From Algicola sp. (GTDB lineage: Bacteria > Bacteroidota > Bacteroidia > Flavobacteriales > Flavobacteriaceae), in contig JAAEZN010000026.1 of the NCBI GenBank assembly GCA_018222835.1, positions 1 to 38,265 on the forward strand: a DNA stretch of 38,265 nt, read 5' to 3'. This document shows, in pieces, positions 25,547 through 36,297 of the stretch. Every line of letters starts with the position of its first letter. Position 1 is the stretch's first letter. The notes beneath the pieces are model-generated. The model was not told where the DNA came from, made no database searches, and saw nothing but the letters and a program-made list of their open reading frames with translations. Both the position numbers and the translations under genes were made by a program.

Positions 25547-27958
25547 ATGAAGATTTCTTACAACTGGTTGAAGCAATTTGTGCAAATTGATTGGGACGCT
25601 CAAAAAACAGGTGAGCTATTAACGGATTTAGGCCTGGAGGTTGAGGGTATTGCCCAATTCGAATCAGTTAAGGGTGGTTTAAAGGGGATAGTGGTCGGAC
25701 ATGTTCTTACTTGCGAAAAGCACCCAAATGCGGACAAGCTAAAATTGACCACTGTAGATGTAGGACAAGAGGCCCCACTTCAAATTGTTTGTGGCGCTCC
25801 CAACGTGGCTGCTGGACAAAAAGTGCCCGTAGCAACCGTAGGCACCACACTATATACAAAAGAAGGAGAGGCTTGGGTAATAAAAAAAGGGAAAATTCGT
25901 GGTGAAGAAAGCCAAGGAATGATTTGTGCCGAGGACGAAATCGGAATCGGAACCAGTCATGCCGGTATTATGGTGCTTAACCAAGAGTTAGTTCCCGGCA
26001 CCCCGTGTTCCCAGGTTTTTGAAATTGAAAATGATGAGGTTTTTGAAATAGGCCTAACCCCCAACCGCGCCGATGCCATGAGTCATTTTGGCGTTGCTCG
26101 CGATCTAAAAGCAGGATTGGAACAGCAAGAGATCCAGAAGGAATTAGTAACCCCCTCAACCAGCAACTTTTCTATTGACAACCGATCGTTAAAAATCGAT
26201 GTTGAAGTCAAGGAAAGTGATTTGGCCCCAAGATATTGCGGGGTTACCATCAGCAACCTGATTGTTCAGGAATCACCCGACTGGTTAAAGAACCGTTTAA
26301 AAGCCATAGGTCTTTCGCCCATAAATAATGTTGTAGATGTAACCAACTATGTTTTGCATGAGCTGGGACAACCTTTGCACGCTTTTGATGCTTCCAAAAT
26401 AAAGGGCAACAAAGTTGAGGTCAAAACACTGCCCTCGGGCACCAAGTTTATTACTTTGGACGATGTGGAACGAGAACTGCACGAAGATGACCTTATGATC
26501 TGTGATGCTGAAAAGCCCATGTGTATTGCCGGAGTGTTCGGAGGAGCCCATTCTGGGGTAACGGAACACACTACATCTATTTTCTTGGAAAGTGCGTATT
26601 TTGATCCAGTATCCATTAGAAAAACAGCCAAAAGACATGGCTTAAACACCGACGCTTCCTTTAGGTTTGAAAGAGGCATAGACATCAACCTTTCCAAATA
26701 CGCCCTTAAAAGAGCGGCATTGCTCATTAGGGAAATCGCCGGAGGGTACATTACCTCGGATATCGTGGATCTTTTCCCAAAAAAGCCTCAGGAAAGACAG
26801 GTTTTCCTAACCTTTAACAAAATAAACTCACTTATTGGGCAAGAAATACCTCAAGACACTATAAAATCAATTCTATCCTCCCTTGAGATTCGTATCAACA
26901 ATGTTACGGAATCAGGATTGGGGCTTACCATCCCTACCTATCGGGTGGATGTTACCAGAGAAGTAGATGTAATCGAAGAGATATTAAGAGTCTTCGGCTA
27001 TAATAATATAGATTTTAAGGAAAAACTAAATGCATCCATTGCCAAATCCTCCCGTTTTGAAAATCATAGAATTCAGGATATAATCGGGGACACTTTGGCC
27101 GCAAAGGGCTTCTTTGAGATTATGACCAACAGCTTGGTTTCTTCAGATTTTACCGAAAAGGATTCTACTGCTGTGGAAATGTTGAACCCCTTAAGTTCGG
27201 ACTTGTCCGTCTTAAGGACATCCATGTTGCATTCTGGCCTACAGACTGTCAGCTATAATCATAACAGACAAAAAACCAACTTAAAGTTATTCGAGTTTGG
27301 TAAAACGTACCATAAAGTGGACGGAGGTCACCAAGAAAATCAGCATCTGTCCATTTTTATTTCTGGAGACCGCCAAGAGAACAGCTGGGTCATGGCTTCA
27401 CGAAAATCAGATTTCTTCTATCTAAAAGGGATAGTAGAAAACCTTTTTGAGCGCCTTGGCTTAAGGGATATTGACGCTGAACCATTATCTGATCAAGATT
27501 TTTCCGAAGGTATTTCATATGTAAAGAACAACAGGAAATTGGCTTCTTTTGGATTGGTCGGCAAATCAGCTCTAAAGCGATTTGATATTAAGCAAGAGGT
27601 ATTCTACGCCGATTTGGATTGGGATGCCATTCTTGATGCCATTGACAAAAACAATGTTGCCTTTAAGGAAATTCCAAAATTCCCGGAGGTAACAAGGGAC
27701 TTTGCTTTATTGCTGGACGATTCGATTACTTTTAAAAAGGTATTCGATATTGCTTGGAGCACTGAGAAAAAGCTACTTAAAAAAGTAAACTTATTTGATG
27801 TGTACACAGGAAAAAACCTTCCAGAAGGAAAAAAATCCTATGCAGTGAGCTTCACATTGATGGACGAAAAGAAAACACTTACCGATAAGCAAATTGATAA
27901 GATAATGGGCAAACTATTGACCCAATATCAGAAGCAATTGGGCGCGGAACTGCGTTAA
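25547..27958 (+). CDS. pheT: Phenylalanine-tRNA ligase beta subunit
   Basis: 803 aa, the full-length beta subunit that forms the (alpha-beta)2 enzyme with PheS. Order of domains: N-terminal MKISYNWLKQFVQIDWDAQ, tRNA-binding OB fold (about 40-150, with GHVLTCEKHPNADKLKL), the FGVARDLKA B1 end, B3/B4 editing domain (about 215-390, GAHSGVTEHTTSIFLESAYF), B5 domain (about 405-480), a catalytic-like core and a C-terminal anticodon-binding FDX-ACB domain (about 705-800, FPEVTRDFALLLDDSITF). pheS is not next to it, as is common in this phylum. The stop abuts the fasciclin gene stop. Confidence 0.98.
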   Translation: MKISYNWLKQFVQIDWDAQKTGELLTDLGLEVEGIAQFESVKGGLKGIVVGHVLTCEKHPNADKLKLTTVDVGQEAPLQIVCGAPNVAAGQKVPVATVGTTLYTKEGEAWVIKKGKIRGEESQGMICAEDEIGIGTSHAGIMVLNQELVPGTPCSQVFEIENDEVFEIGLTPNRADAMSHFGVARDLKAGLEQQEIQKELVTPSTSNFSIDNRSLKIDVEVKESDLAPRYCGVTISNLIVQESPDWLKNRLKAIGLSPINNVVDVTNYVLHELGQPLHAFDASKIKGNKVEVKTLPSGTKFITLDDVERELHEDDLMICDAEKPMCIAGVFGGAHSGVTEHTTSIFLESAYFDPVSIRKTAKRHGLNTDASFRFERGIDINLSKYALKRAALLIREIAGGYITSDIVDLFPKKPQERQVFLTFNKINSLIGQEIPQDTIKSILSSLEIRINNVTESGLGLTIPTYRVDVTREVDVIEEILRVFGYNNIDFKEKLNASIAKSSRFENHRIQDIIGDTLAAKGFFEIMTNSLVSSDFTEKDSTAVEMLNPLSSDLSVLRTSMLHSGLQTVSYNHNRQKTNLKLFEFGKTYHKVDGGHQENQHLSIFISGDRQENSWVMASRKSDFFYLKGIVENLFERLGLRDIDAEPLSDQDFSEGISYVKNNRKLASFGLVGKSALKRFDIKQEVFYADLDWDAILDAIDKNNVAFKEIPKFPEVTRDFALLLDDSITFKKVFDIAWSTEKKLLKKVNLFDVYTGKNLPEGKKSYAVSFTLMDEKKTLTDKQIDKIMGKLLTQYQKQLGAELR

Positions 27959-28489
27959 TTACATTTGCGCTGGCAAAATAACGCTATCAATTTCATGGAT
28001 TACTCCTTTGTTCTCAAGGTTTAAATCCGCTGTAGTAATTCTGGCCGTATTCCCAACAGGATCAGTGAGTACAATATCGTATCCATCCAAGTGTACCGTT
28101 AACTTTTTACCTTGAACTGTTGTGAAGGCTGCGGTACCGTTCCCCCTTCCTATAGCCCTGAGCATTCGTGAGGCCGTTAATTGCCCTGCAACGATATGAT
28201 AGGTCAATAGGGATTTTAGTGCTCTTTTATCCTCGGCATTGATCAACTCAGTAATCTTATTATTGGAAAACTTGGCAAAGGCGGCATCAGAAGGTGCAAA
28301 AATGGTAAAGGGACCCGATTTAGCGAGTAGAGCTCCTAACTCGGTCGCGTTTACAGCATTAAACAGGATTTTATGATTATCGAATTTATCCGTTGCATAA
28401 GACAGTGTATTCGATGTGTTTTGTGCAGAAGTAAAAAGGCTAAAGGCCAAACCAAGGCCAAGTAGAAATTTAGAGATGGGGGTCTTCAT
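27959..28489 (-). CDS. Secreted fasciclin (FAS1) domain protein
   Basis: 176 aa. Sec signal peptide (1-22, cleaved near FTSAQN), then one FAS1 domain (about 38-174): LFNAVNATELGALLAKSGPF (43-62), TIFAPSDAAFAKFSN (63-77), LLTYHIVAGQLTA (96-108) and the closing NKGVIHEIDSVILPAQ. FAS1 domains mediate adhesion or matrix contacts outside the cell; a single domain without an anchor suggests a free periplasmic or secreted protein. The stop codon is directly next to the pheT stop. It is divergent from the gene at 28709, with a 14-bp palindrome between them. Confidence 0.92.
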   Translation of the reverse strand: MKTPISKFLLGLGLAFSLFTSAQNTSNTLSYATDKFDNHKILFNAVNATELGALLAKSGPFTIFAPSDAAFAKFSNNKITELINAEDKRALKSLLTYHIVAGQLTASRMLRAIGRGNGTAAFTTVQGKKLTVHLDGYDIVLTDPVGNTARITTADLNLENKGVIHEIDSVILPAQM

Positions 28490-28643
28490 TATGCTGCCGT
28501 CAAAAGTTAAAACTTTATCTTTTTAGGTACGAATTTACGATTAACTACCAAAAACGCCGATAAGATACATTTTTTTTAACTGACAATCACGGGTTTTCCT
28601 CTTATCAAAAATTCATTTAACATAATCTTAACATTCGGAATTT

Positions 28644-28657
28644 ATGACATATGTCAT
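28644..28657. promoter_or_regulatory. 14-bp palindrome ATGACATATGTCAT
   Basis: A perfect palindrome in the 219-bp region between the divergent fasciclin and 28709 genes, 51 bp before the latter's start. Length and symmetry fit a dimeric repressor or activator site. No regulator is known to me for this exact sequence. Confidence 0.4.
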
Positions 28658-28708
28658 CATCAAAAAATCAAATCCTTAAATTTGAGATGATTACCAAATA
28701 AAAACAGC

Positions 28709-31101
<2,393 letters not shown>

Positions 31102-31222
31102 CTAATTTAAATACCCATATTTAAACGATTAAAAATAACCGTTTAACAACATTTAACTACCCGTTAACAAGTTTAGCTTATCGGGTTGTTTATTTTTGAT
31201 TGAATTGTATCGTTTCCTCTAT

Positions 31223-32614
31223 ATGGTAAGATTAATACTCGGCCTCACTGTACTTTCCACACTTGCATCCTGTTCTGATTCGTCGCAGACCAATTCGACC
31301 ATCTATTTTGGTGGCGAAATTGTGAATCCAACAAGCGATTATGTTGTGCTCTATCACAACGATACTTATGTGGATTCCGTTAAACTTGATGATCGCAATC
31401 ATTTTGCTTTCAAGTTTGATAATATCGAGGAAGGACTATATCATTTTGATCACGCCCCCGAATTACAATATGTATATTTAAGCGAAGGGGACAGTTTATT
31501 GGCACGATTGAATACCGTTGAGTTTGACGAATCCTTGGTCTATTCCGGAAAGGGAAGTGACATCAATAACTTTTTGATGGAGATTTTCCTCAGAAACGAA
31601 AATGAAGAAGCTGTTGTAAAAGGTTTTTACGGGTTGGATCCAAAAGCTTTTAGCCAAAAAATAGATTCCCTACACTCTCTAAAGGTCAAACACCTAAAAG
31701 AATTGGCCGCGGAGAGCGAATTCTCCCCAAGAGCATACGCAATGGCCGAAGCTTCCATTGATTACAACACATACATAACCAAAGAAAAGTACCCCTTCTA
31801 CCATAAAAAAGAGACCGGTGAAGAAACCATTCGCGATTTGGACGATAGCTTCTACGAATACCGAAAAAAGATAGACCTAGACAATAAAGACCTTACTTTT
31901 TTTAGGCCCTATTTCGATTTTATGAAGTGGCATTTCGGCAATATGTCATACACCGCTTGCTTAAAAGATTGCGCTTCTGATAACAAGGAGCCCGTAATGG
32001 ACCGCCTGCACTTTAACAAGCATAAGTTGGCTCTAGTGGACAGTTTAGTGCATCAGGTTGAACTTAGGGACATTTTATTTAGAAATGTTGCCATGGATTA
32101 CCTACTAAGGGAGCATAAAACCAGTGAAAAGGCCACTGCCTTTATTGAAAAGTTTAAAAATCTCTCATCCAACGGGGAACACAAAGAAGAAATAGACCTA
32201 CTCTACGAGGGCATCAAAAACTTGCAGCCAAATACTGCACTTCCCAATCTATTGGTCAAGAATTTTAATAATGAGGAAGTTTCCATAAAGGAACTGGCAA
32301 ACAACAAGAAAAATACAGTTTTCTACTTCTGGACCGCTGAGCAAAAAAGACATTTTAGAAATGTTAACCAACATATCACATCACTCGAGGAAAAATACCC
32401 GCACTACAATTTTATCGGCATAAACCTAAGAACCAATTTTACCCAGTGGCAACAGCTTATGGGAGAATATAAATTGGATACCAGCAAACAGTATTTTGGC
32501 GAGAACTTTAAGGAGCTTCAAATGGCCATGATCATTGATGGACTCAACAAATGCGTAATTGCCAAGGATACTGTAATTGTAGATGGGTTTGCCAACCTGT
32601 ACACTTCCTTATAA
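31223..32614 (+). CDS. Thioredoxin-fold lipoprotein without the CXXC active site
   Basis: 463 aa from ATG 31223 (MVRLILGLTVLS); an in-frame TTG at 31196 is less likely. Lipobox STLASC (Cys17). N-terminal beta domain (DUF4369-like, about 25-115), a helical middle (about 115-325) and a C-terminal TlpA/thioredoxin-like domain starting near 345. At the expected active site the sequence is NTVFYFWTAEQKRHFRNVNQ, so both cysteines of WCXXC are gone; only isolated Cys residues occur elsewhere (LKDCASDN and KCVIAKD). It should not catalyse disulfide exchange and may instead bind peptides or sense envelope stress. Ends near the terminator at 32620. Confidence 0.8.
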   Translation: MVRLILGLTVLSTLASCSDSSQTNSTIYFGGEIVNPTSDYVVLYHNDTYVDSVKLDDRNHFAFKFDNIEEGLYHFDHAPELQYVYLSEGDSLLARLNTVEFDESLVYSGKGSDINNFLMEIFLRNENEEAVVKGFYGLDPKAFSQKIDSLHSLKVKHLKELAAESEFSPRAYAMAEASIDYNTYITKEKYPFYHKKETGEETIRDLDDSFYEYRKKIDLDNKDLTFFRPYFDFMKWHFGNMSYTACLKDCASDNKEPVMDRLHFNKHKLALVDSLVHQVELRDILFRNVAMDYLLREHKTSEKATAFIEKFKNLSSNGEHKEEIDLLYEGIKNLQPNTALPNLLVKNFNNEEVSIKELANNKKNTVFYFWTAEQKRHFRNVNQHITSLEEKYPHYNFIGINLRTNFTQWQQLMGEYKLDTSKQYFGENFKELQMAMIIDGLNKCVIAKDTVIVDGFANLYTSL

Positions 32615-32619
32615 GGAAC

Positions 32620-32648
32620 AAAAAAAGCCCTAAATAATCATTCAGGGC
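32620..32648 (-). terminator. Intrinsic terminator for the transaldolase-like gene
   Basis: GCCCT (32627-32631) pairs with AGGGC (32644-32648); an inner AAT/ATT pair extends the stem across an A/C mismatch. On the minus strand it is followed by seven T (32626-32620), so it mainly ends the gene at 32676-33332. On plus it follows the lipoprotein stop closely but with a poorer T run. Confidence 0.75.
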
Positions 32649-32675
32649 CTTAGCTTTATTTTATCCAAATTCCTT

Positions 32676-33332
32676 TTAGGAATTTCCTTTTTTGTAGTCT
32701 TCCAAGAATTTGGCCAATCCTATATCGGTCAATGGGTGTTTCAACAATCCATCAATAGAAGATAATGGACCTGTCATAACATCGGCACCCAATTTGGCAC
32801 AATCGATCACGTGCATGGTATGGCGGATAGATGCTGCCAATATTTGCGTATCAAAATCATAGTTATCGTAAATCAAACGGATTTCTGCAATAAGATTAAG
32901 TCCGTCCGTAGATATATCGTCCAATCTACCCAAAAAAGGAGACACGTAAGTAGCTCCTGCTTTAGCGGCCAATAGAGCCTGACCTGCCGAGAACACTAAA
33001 GTACAATTGGTACGGATACCGTTATCGGAAAAATATTTCAATGCCTTTACACCATCTTTGATCATTGGAACTTTCACCACGATCTGCTCGTGCAATTCAG
33101 CAAGCTCTTCACCTTCCTTTACCATTTCGCTGAACTCTGTGGCCACTACCTCTGCAGAAACATCGCCATCTACAATATTGCAGATGTCCACATAATGTTT
33201 AAGGATATTATCTTTTCCGGTAATACCTTCTTTGGCCATTAGGGAAGGGTTGGTAGTTACGCCATCCAGCACACCTAATTCTTGAGCTTCCCTTATCTGG
33301 TCAAGGTTGGCCGTATCAATAAAAAACTTCAT
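32676..33332 (-). CDS. Transaldolase / fructose-6-phosphate aldolase-like enzyme
   Basis: 218 aa, the short type-3 transaldolase subfamily. Schiff-base Lys87 lies in [27 protein letters not shown] (1-20) and GVTTNPSLM (24-32) are the family start, and [13 protein letters not shown] (129-141) and [10 protein letters not shown] (166-175) are conserved. At the position where E. coli FsaA has Gln59 this protein has Glu61 (SAEVVAT), as true transaldolases do, so pentose-phosphate-pathway transaldolase activity is more likely than F6P aldolase activity (inference from residue comparison). Single gene ending at its own terminator; next to an unrelated SDR gene. Confidence 0.93.
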   Translation of the reverse strand: MKFFIDTANLDQIREAQELGVLDGVTTNPSLMAKEGITGKDNILKHYVDICNIVDGDVSAEVVATEFSEMVKEGEELAELHEQIVVKVPMIKDGVKALKYFSDNGIRTNCTLVFSAGQALLAAKAGATYVSPFLGRLDDISTDGLNLIAEIRLIYDNYDFDTQILAASIRHTMHVIDCAKLGADVMTGPLSSIDGLLKHPLTDIGLAKFLEDYKKGNS

Positions 33333-33371
33333 TTCTAAGTATTTATAATTTGTTCACTAATACCTGTAAAA

Positions 33372-34181
33372 TTACAACTTATAATGGTTGAGCAGTAATT
33401 TTTCATAGACTTTGTCCGGTAAAATATTCTTTAACTTAAGCGAAAACTTTTGCAAAAATGCGCCGACGGGATTGTGGACCTTTGGTTTTTTTTGATTGAT
33501 AATTTTGTACACGGCCTCGGCCACCTGTACGGGGTCTCCCCCACTATCTACATCCTCGTCTATTCCTTTTAGGGTTTGACCGTATTTCTCTTCATAAGCT
33601 GACCCCTTGATTACAGGAGAATGATATCTACCAGATGCGATATTGGTCGCAAAATCACCTGGGGCCACATTGGTTATTGTAATTCCGAAATCCTTGGTCT
33701 CCATACGCAAAGCTTCGGTAATTAGGCCCAAGGCTCCTTTAGTGGCGGAATAAAACCCACGGTAGGGCAATCCCATATATCCGGCAATAGAGGTTATATT
33801 GATGATGGTTCCCCCGCCCTGTTGCCGCATTTGTGGCAATACAGCCTTCATTACATGCACGGGGCCATGGAAGTTGGTATCGAATACATTTAGGATTTCC
33901 TCGTGCGGTGTTTCTTCAATTGGGCCTGTAATGCCCACTCCAGCATTGTTGATCAACACATCCAATCGGGATTCTTTGGTAACAATATAGGCAACCGCTT
34001 TCCTTATACTTTCCACATCCTTTACATCCAATTGAACCAGTTCAAAATGATTAAAGTCGGGATATTTTTTTGGATTGCGAGTAGTACCATAAACCGTAAA
34101 GCCTTTTTGGGTCAAAAATGTGCCAATGGATTTACCAATACCTGAAGAACCGCCTGTAATCAGTACAACTTTTTTATCCAT
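33372..34181 (-). CDS. Short-chain dehydrogenase/reductase
   Basis: 269 aa from ATG 34181 (MDKKVVLITGG). The frame is open to an ATG at 34214, but that would start inside the SRP RNA gene, so the inner start is preferred; 34187 is also possible. Classical SDR: cofactor motif TGGSSGIG (9-16), NNAG (78-81), catalytic Ser131 (NITSIAG), Tyr144 and Lys148 (GFYSATKGAL). Arg36 in YGTTRNPKK after beta-2 favours NADPH. It catalyses an NAD(P)H-linked oxidoreduction; the C-terminal part (KPKVHNPVGAFLQKFSLKLK) resembles sterol/lipid-like SDRs of Bacteroidetes. Substrate unknown. Confidence 0.92.
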   Translation of the reverse strand: MDKKVVLITGGSSGIGKSIGTFLTQKGFTVYGTTRNPKKYPDFNHFELVQLDVKDVESIRKAVAYIVTKESRLDVLINNAGVGITGPIEETPHEEILNVFDTNFHGPVHVMKAVLPQMRQQGGGTIINITSIAGYMGLPYRGFYSATKGALGLITEALRMETKDFGITITNVAPGDFATNIASGRYHSPVIKGSAYEEKYGQTLKGIDEDVDSGGDPVQVAEAVYKIINQKKPKVHNPVGAFLQKFSLKLKNILPDKVYEKLLLNHYKL

Positions 34182-34209
34182 GATCATCTGATTTTTGGGT
34201 ACAAAAAAA

Positions 34210-34303
34210 GGCAAGCTACCTACATCGCACCGCTACGACCACATACCCTTGCTGCGTTCCCGCCCTGGGGGATTCTGCAGGAGCTGGTCGTGTAGGACTT
34301 GCC
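34210..34303 (-). ncRNA. ffs: Signal recognition particle RNA (small bacterial type)
   Basis: On the minus strand a 94-nt hairpin RNA: the ends GGCAAG and CTTGCC pair, as do CCTACA with TGTAGG and CGACCA with TGGTCG. The apex has the Ffh-binding domain: asymmetric CAGG and AGCA strands flank a GCG/CGC stem with a GGAA tetraloop, the layout of E. coli 4.5S RNA (RF00169-like), with the tetraloop closed by G-C. It ends in seven T (34209-34203), a terminator. The RNA binds Ffh for co-translational membrane targeting. It is oriented with the SDR gene (22 bp downstream). Confidence 0.93.
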
Positions 34304-34380
34304 GACTGCAAATATACGACCTTTTAAATTTGTGGCAATCCCAATTCATTCTTAATTTCGGTGTTTCATGATAACTACTT

Positions 34381-35445
34381 ATGATACAAACACTCAGAAC
34401 CATGGGCAAACTTTTTTTCGCAACAGGAACATTGCTTTTCTTTTTGGCCTGTGGCGGCAATACCGATCCGGCCAAACATTTCTCCATTCAACTGGAAAAC
34501 AAATCAATACAGCAAAACCAGCAGGTCGGAGTCGCGTTAAAAAACAAAAAAGATATCGAAATTTCTGATTTACAATACCTGATCGATGGTAAGGAAATGC
34601 CCGTTACAAATGGTAAATTAACCATGGCCCTACCCACTTTGGGCACCAAAACTTTGGTTGCCAAGTTCAAAATTAACGATCAATCCGTCGAGGTTGAAAA
34701 AGAAATCAGGGTATTGGCGGAATCGGCCCCGAAAGTATATACATATGAAATTGTAAATACATATCCTCACGATACCGGTGCCTACACCCAGGGTTTAGAA
34801 TTCCATAATGGAACCTTATATGAAAGCACTGGGAAGAAAGGAGCATCCACCGTTAGAAAAGTAAATTTTGAAACGGGCGAGGTTGTTCAGCGAATAGATA
34901 TGGATGCATCTATTTTTGGAGAAGGAATCACTATTATGAACGGGAAACTTTTCCAACTTACGTGGCAGAGTGGTATCGGATATGTGTACGACATTACCAA
35001 TCTGGAAAAAATCAAAAACTTTACCTATGGTAAAAGTCGGGAAGGATGGGGATTGTGCAACGATGGCAAGAAGATATTCAAAAGCGACGGCACCGAAAAG
35101 ATATGGTTCTTGGACCCAGACACCTTGGAAGAAACAGGGTATATAGAAACGGCCACCAACAAGTCGATTTTTAACAAGGCCAACGAGTTGGAGTATGTAA
35201 ATGGAAAAATATATGCCAACGTGTACCAAAAGGAAAGCATGATGATCATCGATGCCACATCTGGGGCAATAGAGGGCGTGATCAATTTTGGCGGCTTAAA
35301 AAGTAAGGTAAAAAAGGGTGCTGAGTGGGACGAAGAAAACTCTGTGCTCAACGGAGTGGCCTATCACCCAGAAAAGGAAACCTTTTTTGTGACCGGTAAA
35401 AATTGGGATAAGCTTTTTGAGGTAAAAATCCTTAAAAAGGACTAA
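34381..35445 (+). CDS. Glutaminyl-peptide cyclotransferase (lipoprotein, beta-propeller type)
   Basis: 354 aa from ATG 34381; ATG 34402 (MGKLFFATG) gives an equally good signal peptide and may be the true start. Lipobox FFLAC gives a mature lipoprotein. An N-terminal Ig-like part (about 30-110) is followed by the five-bladed propeller of glutamine cyclotransferases (about 118-350): YPHDTGAYTQGLEF (128-141), LYESTGKKGASTVRKVN, FGEGITIMNGKLFQLTWQ, SREGWGLCNDGK and LNGVAYHPEKETFFVTGKNW. It forms N-terminal pyroglutamate on exported peptides or proteins. Its stop overlaps the thioesterase ATG by one base, so the two are coupled. Confidence 0.9.
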   Translation: MIQTLRTMGKLFFATGTLLFFLACGGNTDPAKHFSIQLENKSIQQNQQVGVALKNKKDIEISDLQYLIDGKEMPVTNGKLTMALPTLGTKTLVAKFKINDQSVEVEKEIRVLAESAPKVYTYEIVNTYPHDTGAYTQGLEFHNGTLYESTGKKGASTVRKVNFETGEVVQRIDMDASIFGEGITIMNGKLFQLTWQSGIGYVYDITNLEKIKNFTYGKSREGWGLCNDGKKIFKSDGTEKIWFLDPDTLEETGYIETATNKSIFNKANELEYVNGKIYANVYQKESMMIIDATSGAIEGVINFGGLKSKVKKGAEWDEENSVLNGVAYHPEKETFFVTGKNWDKLFEVKILKKD

Positions 35446-35834
35446 TGAGGGACTACACAGAAGTATTTGAGGTGGCCCAAGATGATTTGGACGATTTGAA
35501 CCATGTAAACAATATCCGGTATATTGAATGGATTCAGGATATTTCCAAAAAGCATTGGATCGCGGTTACAAGCGAAAAAATCCAGAAAAGCATGGTTTGG
35601 GTAGTGCGAAACCACAATATTACGTACCATAAATCTGCCGTAATGGGCAACACCGTAAACTTGAATACCCACATAAAAAACAGCAAGGGGCCTATTTCCA
35701 CTCGTGTAGTGGAAATAACAAATCACAACACAGGAGATCTTTTGGTAAAGAGTATAACCGAATGGTGCCTATTGGATGCAAAGACTTTCCGCCCCAAAAG
35801 AATCCCGGACGAGATCAAAGTGTTATTCGAATAA
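35445..35834 (+). CDS. Hotdog-fold acyl-CoA thioesterase (4HBT/YbgC-like)
   Basis: 129 aa. Single hotdog domain: LNHVNNIRYIEWIQD (18-32) is the YbgC/4HBT-type motif (the usual Asp-x-x-x-His-Val-Asn pattern, with Asp at 17 region), followed by the long helix ending KKHWIA and the sheet (SMVWVVRNHNITYHKSAV, DLLVKSITEWCLLDA). It hydrolyses an acyl-CoA or acyl-ACP thioester; the acyl chain is not predictable. The ATG shares one base with the preceding stop. A weak hairpin CTAAAAC-AAA-GTTTTAG (35865-35881) follows but lacks a good T run. Confidence 0.87.
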   Translation: MRDYTEVFEVAQDDLDDLNHVNNIRYIEWIQDISKKHWIAVTSEKIQKSMVWVVRNHNITYHKSAVMGNTVNLNTHIKNSKGPISTRVVEITNHNTGDLLVKSITEWCLLDAKTFRPKRIPDEIKVLFE

Positions 35835-36297
35835 AAACAACGGTAAATCCCCACTTAAAATTCACTAAAACAAAGTTTTAGCAGTCTTTTTATGCTTATA
35901 TCAAAGTGAATCTTGGTAGTTCATCGAATTTATGGCGAAAAAATTAAAATCCGTCATTCAAAATTTTGAGTGTGGCCTTACAAATTGTAATATAGTAGTA
36001 CACCAAACACAAACCGAAGCTATTTATTGAACCTACTAACCACATTTTTCACCAAACCTTTTTTCCGTTTTTTCTAGAAACCTGTGTTCAATTTCAATCA
36101 TTTATAATGAAAGATTTTAGCCTTTATATTGAACCAGAAAACCTTTGGAAAATATTACAGTTAAATTCAGTTTAACGATTTTTTATGAAAAACTGTAGGA
36201 AAAAAGCTCGTTTTAGGAAGAAATCCCTAGTTTTTTTAAGGGAAAACTGCAATGAGTTTTTTTCGTGCGTTAGTAACTTGCAATCAGCAATTTGCAA
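35835..36297. other. Intergenic region upstream of the LytTR gene
   Basis: 463 bp without a convincing gene. It starts with a hairpin CTAAAAC-AAA-GTTTTAG (35865-35881) followed by CAGTCTTTTT, a weak terminator. TATTGAACC occurs twice, about 100 bp apart. TTGCAA is repeated just before the LytTR start (36278-36283 and 36292-36297). Two micro-ORFs (22 and 44 codons) have no supporting features. Confidence 0.5.

Noticed and set aside
34182..34214. Extended N terminus of the SDR gene
   Set aside because: The earlier ATG at 34214 lies in the SRP RNA stem and terminator; the family start fits the inner ATG at 34181.
34233..34487. 84-codon frame on the minus strand across the SRP RNA
   Set aside because: The stretch is explained by the SRP RNA and by the start of the cyclotransferase gene; the peptide has no recognisable features.
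36107..36175. 22-codon ORF in the intergenic region before the LytTR gene
   Set aside because: Too short and without RBS, signal peptide or repeat support.
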